From assembly GCA_015520195.1 (NCBI GenBank), contig WAQN01000078.1:1-40741 (forward strand): a DNA stretch of 40,741 bases, written 5' to 3'. This document shows, one piece after another, positions 28,261 through 37,814 of this stretch (its first letter is position 1; each line of letters starts with the position of its first letter). The notes beneath the pieces were generated by a model that saw only the letters and a program-made list of their open reading frames with translations, did no database searches and had not been told where the DNA came from. Source of the DNA: Desulfurococcales archaeon (GTDB taxonomy: Archaea; Thermoproteota; Thermoprotei_A; Sulfolobales; Acidilobaceae). A program made the translations under genes and the position numbers.

Positions 28261-29293
28261 AATCGGCCCATAACCCAGCGATGTCTCTTGCTTCTCTGCA
28301 TGTACTTGTCACTGGGTTCCATACCTCACCAGTATTAATATAGTGTATTACCTGTTTAACGGCGAGTAATGATGTGAGCTTCATAGATAAATCCGTTCCT
28401 CCAGCGTTATGTGGAGTCAATACTAGCCTACCTGTTTCTTTTGCTATTTTTACTAGTTTATCGTCGGGTGGTAGTGGCTCTTTCTCGTAGACATCTAGGG
28501 CAGCTAGTATATCACTTCTCTCCCTAAGCACCCTTGCCAAGCTATCTTCGTCTATAACACCCCCTCTACCTACGTTAACTATTAATGCATTCTCCTTCAT
28601 CTTAGATAGGAGCTCGTAGCCTATGATTCCCTTAGTCTCTCTGGTTATAGGCAATGTTACGACTATCACGTCCGACTCTCTAAAGATCCTATCTAGGCTT
28701 GCGGGTTCAGCCTTTAATAGTTGCTCCACCTCCCTCTTCCTCGACCTACTCCAGTATAGTACCTTATTTACGCCTAGCATCCTCAAATGTAGTGATGCTA
28801 GGCTACCTATCCTACCCATACCTACAACTCCTAGAGTCTTCCCCCTGAGTGTAACGCCTCTGAGGAAACCATTTTCATACCACCCACCTTCAACTACGTA
28901 TAGATGCCCCTTAGTTATCCTTCTAAGCGATGATACAACAAGGCCTACAATGTGCTCTGCCACCGCTTCAGCTATAGCTTCGGGTTGGTTTGCGACGCAT
29001 ATACCTTTATTCTCGGCATACTCAACGTCTATATGATCTACGCCACTACTCCTAGACACTATGAGCTCTAACCTAGGTGATCCATCGATAATAGGTTTAT
29101 CTATCCGCGTGAATCCAGCTATTAATATGGAAGCCTCACTCACATTTTCCAGTATCCACGACCTCCTGTTAAACAGTCTTTTACTAGGAGGAGTAATCAC
29201 CCTGGCGCCTTCTTGTAATAAGAGGCTAAGTGAATCGGGATCCAGGCTATGAGTTGATAAGATAACCCAGCTACTCATAATGATACACCACAT
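28256..29293 (-). CDS. D-isomer-specific 2-hydroxyacid dehydrogenase
   Basis: GVTLRGKTLGVVGMGRIGSLASLHLRMLGVNKVLYWSRSR, LIVNVGRGGVIDEDSLARVL, LDVYEKEPLPPDDKL...LVLTPHNAGGT. Confidence 0.94.
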   Translation of the reverse strand: MWCIIMSSWVILSTHSLDPDSLSLLLQEGARVITPPSKRLFNRRSWILENVSEASILIAGFTRIDKPIIDGSPRLELIVSRSSGVDHIDVEYAENKGICVANQPEAIAEAVAEHIVGLVVSSLRRITKGHLYVVEGGWYENGFLRGVTLRGKTLGVVGMGRIGSLASLHLRMLGVNKVLYWSRSRKREVEQLLKAEPASLDRIFRESDVIVVTLPITRETKGIIGYELLSKMKENALIVNVGRGGVIDEDSLARVLRERSDILAALDVYEKEPLPPDDKLVKIAKETGRLVLTPHNAGGTDLSMKLTSLLAVKQVIHYINTGEVWNPVTSTCREARDIAGLWADF

Positions 29294-29396
29294 TCTAATT
29301 CTAGCATCGAGGAGATAGCTCGTATATTAATATAGCCTAATTATCCTAATTACTCTTGCAAACACACTAGATCCTTATGCATGGTGTGATCCGGCG

Positions 29397-29948
29397 TTGG
29401 ATAATAGTGGACTTAAGATTATAAGTGTCGTCTCCGCTAGGAGTGGTGTTGGAAAGACTAGTTTTATATCTAGCCTAGTGGAGAAGTTAAGTAGAACGGG
29501 ATTAAGTGTTGCCGTTATAAAGCATATCCATCATGGATTTCCTGATATAGATGAATCAAAAGATACAGAGAGGATGTATCTTTCAGGGGCTAAAATAGCC
29601 GTGGCGTATGGTAGGGAGACCTCACTGATTCTAGTGAGGAATGCTAGCCTAGAGAAGATTATTGAGGCTCTAGAACTACTAGCTGGCCGAGTAGATATCA
29701 TAATAGCTGAGGGATTTAGGGGCCAGGTGACTGGAGAGAAGGTCTTCCTCATATCCGATATAAGTGATGTTGAAGAGTGCTTGAGAGTCAAGGATGAGGG
29801 AAGCCTTATAGCTGTTATAGCAACGTCGAGCAATATCGATAGCAGGCTCGTCGAGGAGAGAGGCTGTGGACCTCTTCTAACTATAAATGACGGATTAAAC
29901 TTAGTCTATAACATGATAGTTAATAGTGTAAGCCAGCCTGGAGGATAA
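29397..29948 (+). CDS. mobB: Molybdopterin-guanine dinucleotide biosynthesis protein MobB
   Basis: IISVVSARSGVGKTSFISSLVEKLSRTGLSVAVIKHIHHGFPDIDESKDTERMYLSGAKIAVAYGRE...VDIIIAEGFRG. TTG start. Confidence 0.88.
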   Translation: MDNSGLKIISVVSARSGVGKTSFISSLVEKLSRTGLSVAVIKHIHHGFPDIDESKDTERMYLSGAKIAVAYGRETSLILVRNASLEKIIEALELLAGRVDIIIAEGFRGQVTGEKVFLISDISDVEECLRVKDEGSLIAVIATSSNIDSRLVEERGCGPLLTINDGLNLVYNMIVNSVSQPGG

Positions 29949-29973
29949 TGGGTAAGCGATTGGTATTAGAGAG

Positions 29974-30732
29974 GTGGGTATATTGGCTGAAAGCTTAGTT
30001 ACAGAAGAAACGAATAATATATATGTGATTAAGTTGAATAGACCGGAAAAATTGAATGCATTGAACGAGGAGATATGGGTCAAGCTAGGTGATCACCTTG
30101 AGATGGCCTGTAATGGAGGGTACAAGGCTGTTATACTCACTGGTGAGGGTAGAGCGTTTAGTGCAGGAGACGACATAAAGGCTATGTATGATTTCAAGTC
30201 TGTTGACGATGCTAAGAGGTTCTTCTCTAAGGTAGAGAAGGTAATTAGAATACTAGGGTATTGTGGTAAGCCAGTGATAGTAATCCTTAACGGGATTGCT
30301 GTTGGCGGGGGAGCTGAGCTCTTATTTCTAGCCGATGTAGTCATAGGCTTAAGGGGAGCCTGGATTTCGTATCCTGAAGCTTATATCGGGTTAGTCCCCC
30401 CTATACTACTCACTTTGGGACTCAGCGTTGTGGGTCCTAAGGCTGTAAAATACCTTGCACTGACAGGGCATAGGCTTTCTGTAGATGACGCTTATAGAAT
30501 AGGGCTGGTTGATTATATAGCTGATTCTGTGAAAGAGGCTTTCGATACCGCGCTTGTACTAGCCGAATCAATGTCCAGGATACCGTCTAATACTATAGCT
30601 GAGATAAAGAGGATCGTAATGAGAAGCTATGAAGATAAGCTGAAGAGCACCTTAGACGCTTTGATCAGGCTAGTGTTAACTCCGGAATCAAAAAGATTAA
30701 TGTACGAATTCATAAATAAAAGAAAAAGGTGA
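29974..30732 (+). CDS. Enoyl-CoA hydratase/isomerase family protein
   Basis: IKLNRPEKLNALNEEIWVKL, GEGRAFSAGDDIKAMYDF, KPVIVILNGIAVGGGAELLFLADVVIG. Confidence 0.93.
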   Translation: MGILAESLVTEETNNIYVIKLNRPEKLNALNEEIWVKLGDHLEMACNGGYKAVILTGEGRAFSAGDDIKAMYDFKSVDDAKRFFSKVEKVIRILGYCGKPVIVILNGIAVGGGAELLFLADVVIGLRGAWISYPEAYIGLVPPILLTLGLSVVGPKAVKYLALTGHRLSVDDAYRIGLVDYIADSVKEAFDTALVLAESMSRIPSNTIAEIKRIVMRSYEDKLKSTLDALIRLVLTPESKRLMYEFINKRKR

Positions 30733-30757
30733 CATTGAAGCAAGCCTAGGGTGAGAT

Positions 30758-31234
30758 ATGATGGGTGATAGAGTAGTAGGATGGAGCCACGTAGTAGAAG
30801 AATGCAGTAAGGGGGTAGAGGAGTGCAATAAGGCTGTGGAGGATTATCTGAAATCCATGTGCCCAGATGAGTCCATGTGTACGGATAGCTTGGGTAGACG
30901 CAAATCAAAAGCTATAGTTTACAGATGGGTTGAAACTGTAATGAAATCTGGAGTCCCTGATGGGAGAGCTAGATTAATATTATACGTTATATCGAGGTAC
31001 CTAGTCAACGTAAAGGGCCTGGATGTAAGTGAAGCAGAGTTGGCTATAGAGGAGTTTATAGATAATAGTTGTAGGAATTATGGAGATTGTTCTAAAATTT
31101 ATAAGTCATGGATAAGAAACGTGCTTAAAAGAGTTAAGGATGGAGGGTGGATGCCCTGGTCTTTAGACAGAATAAAGAAGGAAGATCCAGATCTATACAA
31201 TGTTATAAGTAAGATAATCGATAGAAGTGGATAG
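30758..31234 (+). CDS. Possible PriX-like primase accessory subunit
   Basis: Core SKAIVYRWVETVMKSGVPDGRARLILYVISRYLVNVKGLDVSEAELAIEEFIDNSC...IYKSWIRNVLKRVKDGGWMPWSLDRIKKEDPDLYNVI resembles the PriX/PriL-C-like helical domain as I know it (DGR...YLVNVKG). Confidence 0.5.
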   Translation: MMGDRVVGWSHVVEECSKGVEECNKAVEDYLKSMCPDESMCTDSLGRRKSKAIVYRWVETVMKSGVPDGRARLILYVISRYLVNVKGLDVSEAELAIEEFIDNSCRNYGDCSKIYKSWIRNVLKRVKDGGWMPWSLDRIKKEDPDLYNVISKIIDRSG

Positions 31235-31251
31235 ATTAATGATTAGTCATT

Positions 31252-31806
31252 CTATTGCCTGAGCTTATCTTCTAGGCTTCTTATCCTTATACTATATTTA
31301 GATATAGTAGCTTCTAAGGTTCTTCTACTAACGCCTATCTTCGATGCAACTAGTTCTATAGCCTTATGCTTACTTATACCATTAACCCGTAGTAGTGCGT
31401 AATATGCTATTGCAACTCTCGATCTATAGGTTCTAGCTTTGAGTATTGGATCTAACTCTACCTCTCTAAGTGCGTCCTCTAGGCCATCAATAGTCTTTAC
31501 AAGCATCCTAGCCCTCCTATTAGCTGGGGAATCTATGGATAACGAGCCATTCCTTCTCGAAACTATTTTACCTCTTCTTAGGGCTCTTAGTGTAAGCCGT
31601 TCTATGGCCCTAGAGGGTTTGGGCGGCTTCCCATTCAAATACCATATTCCATGACCATATAACTCGGAATCCTCTGATGTCTCCTCCACTATCCCTTCTA
31701 TTATAGCGCCGCAAGACTGACATAGTATATAACCTGTCTCATGACTCCATGCTATGTTATCTGACGAGCACCAAGGGCATGATATAACGGTCTTATTCCC
31801 ATCCAT
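31252..31806 (-). CDS. Truncated TFB-like (TFIIB zinc-ribbon) protein
   Basis: CPWCSSDNIAWSHETGYILCQSCGAIIEG: Cx2C-x15-Cx2C TFIIB-type ribbon. The helical C-terminal region ends in an HTH-like KAIELVASKIGVSRRTLEATISKY. Only 184 aa. Confidence 0.65.
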   Translation of the reverse strand: MDGNKTVISCPWCSSDNIAWSHETGYILCQSCGAIIEGIVEETSEDSELYGHGIWYLNGKPPKPSRAIERLTLRALRRGKIVSRRNGSLSIDSPANRRARMLVKTIDGLEDALREVELDPILKARTYRSRVAIAYYALLRVNGISKHKAIELVASKIGVSRRTLEATISKYSIRIRSLEDKLRQ

Positions 31807-32016
31807 ATCCTTAACACCATGTATTCTAATGTATCTATGTACTGATCAGATATGGTAACCTAGCATTCTACTTCAAGGAGGCCCTGGGAGGTGAGTGTTT
31901 CTAACATGGAGACGCCAAAACTATTATTAACTATAGCCTTGATCATATCTAGGAGCTCTATCTTCTCCCTGTAGTTGTGTGAGAAACTGATTTATTCTGT
32001 GGGTAGATTATTGAAT

Positions 32017-32724
32017 ATGGTGAGGCACGCTTTGGCGAGAGTGCCTGTGAAGCTTGTCAGCTGGGATGAAATAGTAGAGTGGAGTAGGGGCCTGGCTAGG
32101 AAGATAGAGGAGAGCAGCTGGATTCCTGATCTAGTAGTCGCAGTATCTCGGGGGGGTTTTGTTCCAGCAAGGTTAATATGCGATTTCATGGATATAAACG
32201 ACCTACTGGCTGTACAGAGCCAGCACTGGGTTGAGGCTGCATTGGCAGCTGAGCGTGCAATACTCAAATACCCGTATATTGTAGATGTCAAGGATAAGAA
32301 GATCCTTGTTGTAGACGACATAGTCGATACAGGAGACACACTCGAATTAGCCAAAACATTTATTGAGAGAGAGTGGAAGCCGTCTGAAGTTAAAACAGCA
32401 GCATTGCAGTGGATAAGTAGTGTAGCAAAGTTCAGACCTGACTACTACTATATAGAAGTAAAAGACTGGACGTGGTTCCAGTATCCATGGACACGGCTTG
32501 AGGATGTATCCCAGTTCATTATGAGAATATTCAGGGAGGATGATAGGGTTAAGGGGAGATCAATAGATGAAGCCTACCTAAAGGACCTATTCAAGGAGTG
32601 GTTCGGAGTCGAGCCAGGCCAGTTCGGATTCTACTGGAGTGAAGCACTCAATAGGTTGGTTATAAAGGGGTTCTTAACTAAGGAGGACGGCTTATATAGA
32701 TGCATCAAGTGTGGGAGCCGTTAA
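32017..32724 (+). CDS. Purine phosphoribosyltransferase-type enzyme with C-terminal extension
   Basis: VVAVSRGGFVPARLICDFM, KILVVDDIVDTGDTLELAKTFI (PRPP loop). The ORF track starts at 31975; ATG at 32017 is a plausible start. Confidence 0.88.
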   Translation: MVRHALARVPVKLVSWDEIVEWSRGLARKIEESSWIPDLVVAVSRGGFVPARLICDFMDINDLLAVQSQHWVEAALAAERAILKYPYIVDVKDKKILVVDDIVDTGDTLELAKTFIEREWKPSEVKTAALQWISSVAKFRPDYYYIEVKDWTWFQYPWTRLEDVSQFIMRIFREDDRVKGRSIDEAYLKDLFKEWFGVEPGQFGFYWSEALNRLVIKGFLTKEDGLYRCIKCGSR

Positions 32725-32825
32725 CTAATAGGATGTCGAATTGAAACTCCTAGTCACAACAAGTCGCAACATTCTATTTATAAGCCTGTTATCGACAGCT
32801 AGCTACGTGTATGTGAGGGTTAGCT

Positions 32826-33974
32826 ATGGTAGAACTATTCAGGTTCTATGAGGATAGGGGTTTAGTGCTGGTAAAGGGATACATGCAGTACGTCTGGGAT
32901 TCAAATGATAGAAGGTATATAGACCTACATACAGGTCATGGAGTGGCATTTCTAGGCCACTCCCATCCTAGGTTAAAGGATGAATTAAGCGCTCAAGCAT
33001 CGAGACTGGCGACATGTAGCTTGTCGTTTAGATGCCCTATACAAGATGAAGCCCTCGATGCTCTAGATAAGATAACCCCTAAGGGTATGGATAGCGTTAT
33101 GTTATTTAACAGTGGAAGTGAGGCTGTGGAGGCCGCCTTGAAGACTACATGGGCATATACTGGTAGGAGGAAAATTGTGGCTTTAAAAGGGTCTTTCCAT
33201 GGAAGAACCCTTGGCTCTTTAAGTGTAACCTGGAATCCTAAGTATAGAAATGGCTTCCCAGTCATGAGTGAAGTAGTATTTATTAAGGATGTTAGCGACG
33301 CAGAGAATGTTGTCGATAGTAATACTGCCGCGGTGATAATAGAGCCGATTCAAGGCGAAGGAGGGGTAATACCATTAAGCAGTGATCTAGTCAAGGTCCT
33401 CTATGAGAGGATCAAAGCTGTAGATGGCCTCTTCATAGTAGATGAGGTTCAAACAGGCTTTGGCAGGACAGGGGCTTTGTGGGCTTATAGCTACTATAAC
33501 GTTAAGCCTGATATACTAGTGGCTGGTAAATCTATTGGATCAGGATTTCCTGTTGGAGCCGTTTTCTCACACAGAGAGTACCTAAATAGCCTTAAAGGGG
33601 GAAGGCATGGATCAACGTTCGGCGGCAACCCGCTTGCACTAGCTGCTGTTAAGGCCTCTATAGAAACTCTTCTAAGCGATGATGCAGTCACTAAAGCTAA
33701 CATGGCTGGTTCATCATTCATGGATATGCTGATAAAGAAGGTGCAACAGTTAAGGCCTGTTAGGGAGATTAGAGGTAGAGGATTGATGTTAGGCGTTGAT
33801 TTAAGGTTCCCTCCTTCACGTGTGCTTAACTGTCTACAAGAGAAAGGGATATTAGCTTTAAAAGCTGGCGTTACCGTTGTACGCTTCCTACCTCCGTACA
33901 TGATAGGTCATGAGGATATGGAGGTAGTGGTTGATGGGCTTAGGGAGTGCATCTGCGGGGAGCATGGCTGCTAG
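32826..33974 (+). CDS. lysJ: [LysW]-aminoadipate semialdehyde/acetylornithine-type aminotransferase (class III)
   Basis: YVWDSNDRRYIDLHTGHGVAFLGHSHP, LFNSGSEAVEAALKTTWAYTGRRKIVALKGSFHGRTLGSLSVTWNPKYR, VDEVQTGFGRTG; directly overlaps a LysK-like gene. Confidence 0.85.
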   Translation: MVELFRFYEDRGLVLVKGYMQYVWDSNDRRYIDLHTGHGVAFLGHSHPRLKDELSAQASRLATCSLSFRCPIQDEALDALDKITPKGMDSVMLFNSGSEAVEAALKTTWAYTGRRKIVALKGSFHGRTLGSLSVTWNPKYRNGFPVMSEVVFIKDVSDAENVVDSNTAAVIIEPIQGEGGVIPLSSDLVKVLYERIKAVDGLFIVDEVQTGFGRTGALWAYSYYNVKPDILVAGKSIGSGFPVGAVFSHREYLNSLKGGRHGSTFGGNPLALAAVKASIETLLSDDAVTKANMAGSSFMDMLIKKVQQLRPVREIRGRGLMLGVDLRFPPSRVLNCLQEKGILALKAGVTVVRFLPPYMIGHEDMEVVVDGLRECICGEHGC

Positions 33975-35052
33975 TATACTCTATAGACTCGTATCTGTAT
34001 ATAGTCCTAGTGGCAGGGAGCTGGAGGCTTCTAAAACGCTAGCTGAGATAGCAGTAGAGTTGGGCTTAAACGCGTGGCTTGACAATACAAATAGCGTCTA
34101 CATAACTCCTGAGTGGAGCGATAGAAGTGCGGGTATACTCCTGGTGGGGCATATAGACACCGTTAAAGGGTATATAGAGCCTAGGTTTAACGGGGAGCTA
34201 GTATGGGGTAGAGGGGCTGTAGATGCTAAAGGCCCCCTAGCAGCTATGCTTACATCGCTCTCTTACGCATCAACCAGCATAAGGGAAGTTAGGTGCCCTA
34301 TAGCCTTAGCCGCGTTAACGGGGGAGGAGGAGGATAGTAGGGGTGCATGGAACCTAGTTAATACAGGCCATGTACCCCCACTAATAGTGGTAGGAGAGCC
34401 TACAAATGATACAAAGGTGGCTATAGGTTATAGGGGCAGCATGAAGGTGCTTATTGAGTGTAAGGGTAGAGGCGGGCATTCATCAGCGCCTTGGCTGGGG
34501 GATTCAGCTCTAGACCTGCTATACGGTGTTATAAGTGACATAAAAAAGTTGGAGACCGGCAGAGGGCCAGATGGTTTATCTATAGCCGTAACACGTATCT
34601 GTGGAGGTGATTCATGGAATGTTCTGCCTTCAAGTGCAGAAGCATACATAGATATTAGGATACCTCCAGGCGTCAACCCCTCTACATTGAGGGGCAATGT
34701 ATTAGGAATAGCTCATAGGCCTGGATGTAATGCTAAGATAGTTGCAGCCGAGGATCCTATAAGAGTGAAACCTTCAAGTCCAGTGCCAAGAAGCCTGATG
34801 AGGGGATTACTAGTACAAGGGATCAAGCCAAGCCTTGCCATAAAGACTGGGACAAGTGACATGAACATACTAGGCAAACATACACACAGCATATCAGCCT
34901 ATGGCCCTGGAGACTCACGCCTAGCACACACAACGCAGGAACATGTATCAGTTAAAAGCCTAGAAATAGCGGTAAAGACATACTCACACGCCATAAAAGA
35001 ATTATGCAATAATAGAATAGCGGCCAATACAGTACCGTTACCCATAGATTAA
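33964..35052 (+). CDS. lysK: [LysW]-lysine/ornithine hydrolase (M20 family)
   Basis: LYRLVSVYSPSGRELEASKTLAE, LLVGHIDTVKGYIEPRFNGELVWGRGAVDAKGPLAAMLTSL, GYRGSMKVLIECKGRGGHSSAPWLGDSALD. ORF track start 33931; ATG at 33964 gives an 11-nt overlap with lysJ. Confidence 0.85.
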   Translation: MAASILYRLVSVYSPSGRELEASKTLAEIAVELGLNAWLDNTNSVYITPEWSDRSAGILLVGHIDTVKGYIEPRFNGELVWGRGAVDAKGPLAAMLTSLSYASTSIREVRCPIALAALTGEEEDSRGAWNLVNTGHVPPLIVVGEPTNDTKVAIGYRGSMKVLIECKGRGGHSSAPWLGDSALDLLYGVISDIKKLETGRGPDGLSIAVTRICGGDSWNVLPSSAEAYIDIRIPPGVNPSTLRGNVLGIAHRPGCNAKIVAAEDPIRVKPSSPVPRSLMRGLLVQGIKPSLAIKTGTSDMNILGKHTHSISAYGPGDSRLAHTTQEHVSVKSLEIAVKTYSHAIKELCNNRIAANTVPLPID

Positions 35053-35187
35053 CATTATAGGCACATAGCTAATATCAGAAGATGTGCGCCTCTTCAAGAG
35101 TCATTACACGGCTTTAAACGGTGTATATAGCTGATTTTGATTATCGGGTAATAAGTAAAATAATACTATAATGAGTTTTCTGCGTTG

Positions 35188-36045
35188 TCAGTCCCATTTG
35201 GTTCTATATCCTAGTGGGAATAATAACATGGGTATCTCTGTTACACAGTCTATATTAAGGAATCTGCATAGGTCTAGATCGTAGAATGCTCCAACAGCTA
35301 CAGTGGCTAGGTTTAAGGCTTCAGCAACGATGTATACGTTTTCTCCAGCGAATCCCACATCCCAGTGGACATATCTATAACTTCTATGCCCATATTTCGA
35401 TGCAGTCCTAGTATATACGGTTGTAAGTATTAGCACTGCTGGAGCCTGGGCTACATGGTCTTGATCTAACGCTATACTACCGAGTTCTCTGGAGTAGTCC
35501 CCCTCTCTTAATAGTTCGAGTGCGTGTCTACCGGGATTGTAATGGTATAGGCCGCTAGGCAGTTCTGCTATATTTTTAGCCTCTATATATCCTTCAACAG
35601 GCTGTAACGCTCCAGCACTTGGATATGCCCTCTTAGGTCCACCCCACCATGCTCTTCCGGTTACACCTAAGGTGTAATACAGGATGGTTGATAGATCTTC
35701 TAGAGTTAGTGGTTTCTCAGAATAGCTTCTCCTACTCCTCCTATTCCTTAAAGCTTCGAGTACATCTTTGCCAGATTTTCGTTTAGGAGGGGGTAGGTTG
35801 AATAGTTTAGCGCCTCTATACTCCTTATAATAGCCATGGTAACCCTTAACTTTTAGATTACCAGCATAGTAATCATGCTCTAGTAGTGATACTCTGTGAT
35901 AGATTCTCGATACATCACCGCCTGTCTCTATAGCCTCCCTTACACCTTCAAACAAACGCTTCGCTTCACTAGGTGACATGAGATTGAGGAGATTCAGTAG
36001 AAGGTCAGATACATGCTTTATATTCAAACCAGGGTACACCTCCAA
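35188..36045 (-). CDS. SagB/ThcOx-type nitroreductase-family oxidoreductase
   Basis: LEALRNRRSRRSYSEKPLTLEDLSTILYYTLGVTG...RAYPSAGALQPVEGYIEAKNIAELPSGLYHYNPGRHALELL...WDVGFAGENVYIVAEALNLATVAVGAFYD. Confidence 0.88.
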   Translation of the reverse strand: MEVYPGLNIKHVSDLLLNLLNLMSPSEAKRLFEGVREAIETGGDVSRIYHRVSLLEHDYYAGNLKVKGYHGYYKEYRGAKLFNLPPPKRKSGKDVLEALRNRRSRRSYSEKPLTLEDLSTILYYTLGVTGRAWWGGPKRAYPSAGALQPVEGYIEAKNIAELPSGLYHYNPGRHALELLREGDYSRELGSIALDQDHVAQAPAVLILTTVYTRTASKYGHRSYRYVHWDVGFAGENVYIVAEALNLATVAVGAFYDLDLCRFLNIDCVTEIPMLLFPLGYRTKWD

Positions 36046-36082
36046 TATAATGTTATTTCTAGCTAAGGAGTTAAAATCAATA

Positions 36083-36721
36083 TTAATAGGGGGTTAGACT
36101 CCATCTCTCTACTAGTGTTTTTCTCCATATTATAAACGTATATAGTGCTGTTATAGTCAATAATAATGCCATTATACCTATTGTATACCTTAAGGTGTCC
36201 CCTGATATGGGGTTTCCACATATAGGTTTTGCGGCGGCAGCCAATTCCAGTTCTATATGGATTACTAGGCCTCTTACCCTGACATTACCCTCGAATTTAA
36301 CAGGTATAGACGTTTTATCACGAGCTATAATAATTGAAGTCCCATCTATATCTACGCCTTTAACCTCGAAGAGAGGGAGGTCTCTACAAATGTAAGGTAC
36401 TCCCACACCCTCCACGGCATATATATGTGTCTCCCTGCCCACGGCATTGTCAGGCTTCAAGTTGAATACCTTTATTAAAGCGTCTCTCTCGTCTAGGTTA
36501 GGCTTAACTAGCCCACTGCTGACGCTGATCTCCCCCTTTGAGGGATAGAATACTAATACCAGCATGTTGTATCTTATCAGAGATCCTCCTCGATATGTGT
36601 ATAGGTTGACCCTATAGATATACGTCTCCTCTGCGTATGAAATAATACCTCCGAGAGTGGTTGCTGCTAGAAATAATGCTAGTCCAGTCAATGCCAGGGA
36701 TGACCTAACGCTAAGATTCAT
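36083..36721 (-). CDS. Hypothetical membrane-anchored extracytoplasmic protein
   Basis: N-terminal signal/TM helix ([26 protein letters not shown]) and C-terminal TM ([22 protein letters not shown]). Overlaps the 3' end of ppa by 11 nt. Confidence 0.55.
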   Translation of the reverse strand: MNLSVRSSLALTGLALFLAATTLGGIISYAEETYIYRVNLYTYRGGSLIRYNMLVLVFYPSKGEISVSSGLVKPNLDERDALIKVFNLKPDNAVGRETHIYAVEGVGVPYICRDLPLFEVKGVDIDGTSIIIARDKTSIPVKFEGNVRVRGLVIHIELELAAAAKPICGNPISGDTLRYTIGIMALLLTITALYTFIIWRKTLVERWSLTPY

Positions 36722-37244
36722 CCTTAAACCTCTCCATAGCCCTCTTTATCCTTTCCAAGGCGTTAGATGCTGGCTTCCAGTCTCTAACCTTAACCCATTT
36801 ACCAGGCTCTAATTCCTTATAGTGCTCGAAGAAGTGTCTTATCTTTTCCTTTATGTGATCCGGTATATCGTTGACATCGTTCCAGTCTTTATAGTAGGGA
36901 TCTAGCTTTGCCTTGGGTACAGCGACTATCTTACTGTCAGGTCCTTCCTCATCCTCCATCTCTAGTTCTGCTATAGGCTTTACTTCAATCACTGACCCTG
37001 GAACTAGAGGTTCTCTGCTTATAACAAGTACATCTACGGGATCCCCGTCTTCCTCTAAGGTTCCAGGTATGAATCCATAGTTAAATGGATAGTACATGCT
37101 CGTGTAGAGGAATCTGTCCACTTTAATCATACATGACTCTTTATCCAGCTCGTATTTAACACTGCTATTCATAGGGATTTCTACTACTACATTAACTATA
37201 TTAGGGGCATCACTGCCGGGACCAAGCTTCTCCAGGCATCCCAT
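36711..37244 (-). CDS. ppa: Inorganic pyrophosphatase
   Basis: [58 protein letters not shown]...[15 protein letters not shown]. Confidence 0.96.
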   Translation of the reverse strand: MGCLEKLGPGSDAPNIVNVVVEIPMNSSVKYELDKESCMIKVDRFLYTSMYYPFNYGFIPGTLEEDGDPVDVLVISREPLVPGSVIEVKPIAELEMEDEEGPDSKIVAVPKAKLDPYYKDWNDVNDIPDHIKEKIRHFFEHYKELEPGKWVKVRDWKPASNALERIKRAMERFKDES

Positions 37245-37350
37245 TATTCCACCACCATTCCCACTATTTCAGGTTTAACTATATTTAAATACCCTGCATT
37301 AAACACTCTATCACCGACGACCCATACGGATACGGGGAGGAGGATGAGGC

Positions 37351-37734
37351 GTGTCTAAGCCTTTCTATGTTAAATTCGAGGTTCCCTCGGATTTAGTGGA
37401 TAAGGTATATGAAGCTGTAGCCAAGGCTAGAGAGACTGGCAGGATTAAGAAAGGGACCAACGAGACTACTAAGGCCTGTGAGAGAGGGTTGGCAAAGCTA
37501 GTCATCATTGCAGAGGACGTTGACCCACCCGAGATAGTAGCACATCTACCCATACTCTGCGACGAAAAGAAGATACCATACGTCTATGTACCAAGCAAGA
37601 AGAAGCTAGGAGAAATGGCTGGCATAGAGGTCCAGGCAGCCAGTGCAGCTATACTAGAACCCGGAGAGGCTGAACCCCTAGTTAGGGAGATAGTTGAGAA
37701 GGTTAAGGAGCTCAGAGCACAAAGCGGCACCTAG
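37351..37734 (+). CDS. rpl7ae: Ribosomal protein L7Ae
   Basis: [63 protein letters not shown] start. Confidence 0.96.
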   Translation: MSKPFYVKFEVPSDLVDKVYEAVAKARETGRIKKGTNETTKACERGLAKLVIIAEDVDPPEIVAHLPILCDEKKIPYVYVPSKKKLGEMAGIEVQAASAAILEPGEAEPLVREIVEKVKELRAQSGT

Positions 37735-37814
37735 CCAGAACCCTCTGTTGACCCCTCTTAACATACTCTTTATTAAAGCCACACGCAACCTAGCCTAGGC
37801 TATGGAGGGTAAGG

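Noticed and set aside
33494-33901. 135-aa - strand ORF
   Set aside because: Antisense to the LysJ-type aminotransferase; shadow ORF.
32826-35052. LysJ-LysK pair as a novel pathway module
   Set aside because: Fits the known LysW-dependent lysine/ornithine route; the other lys genes are simply outside this window.
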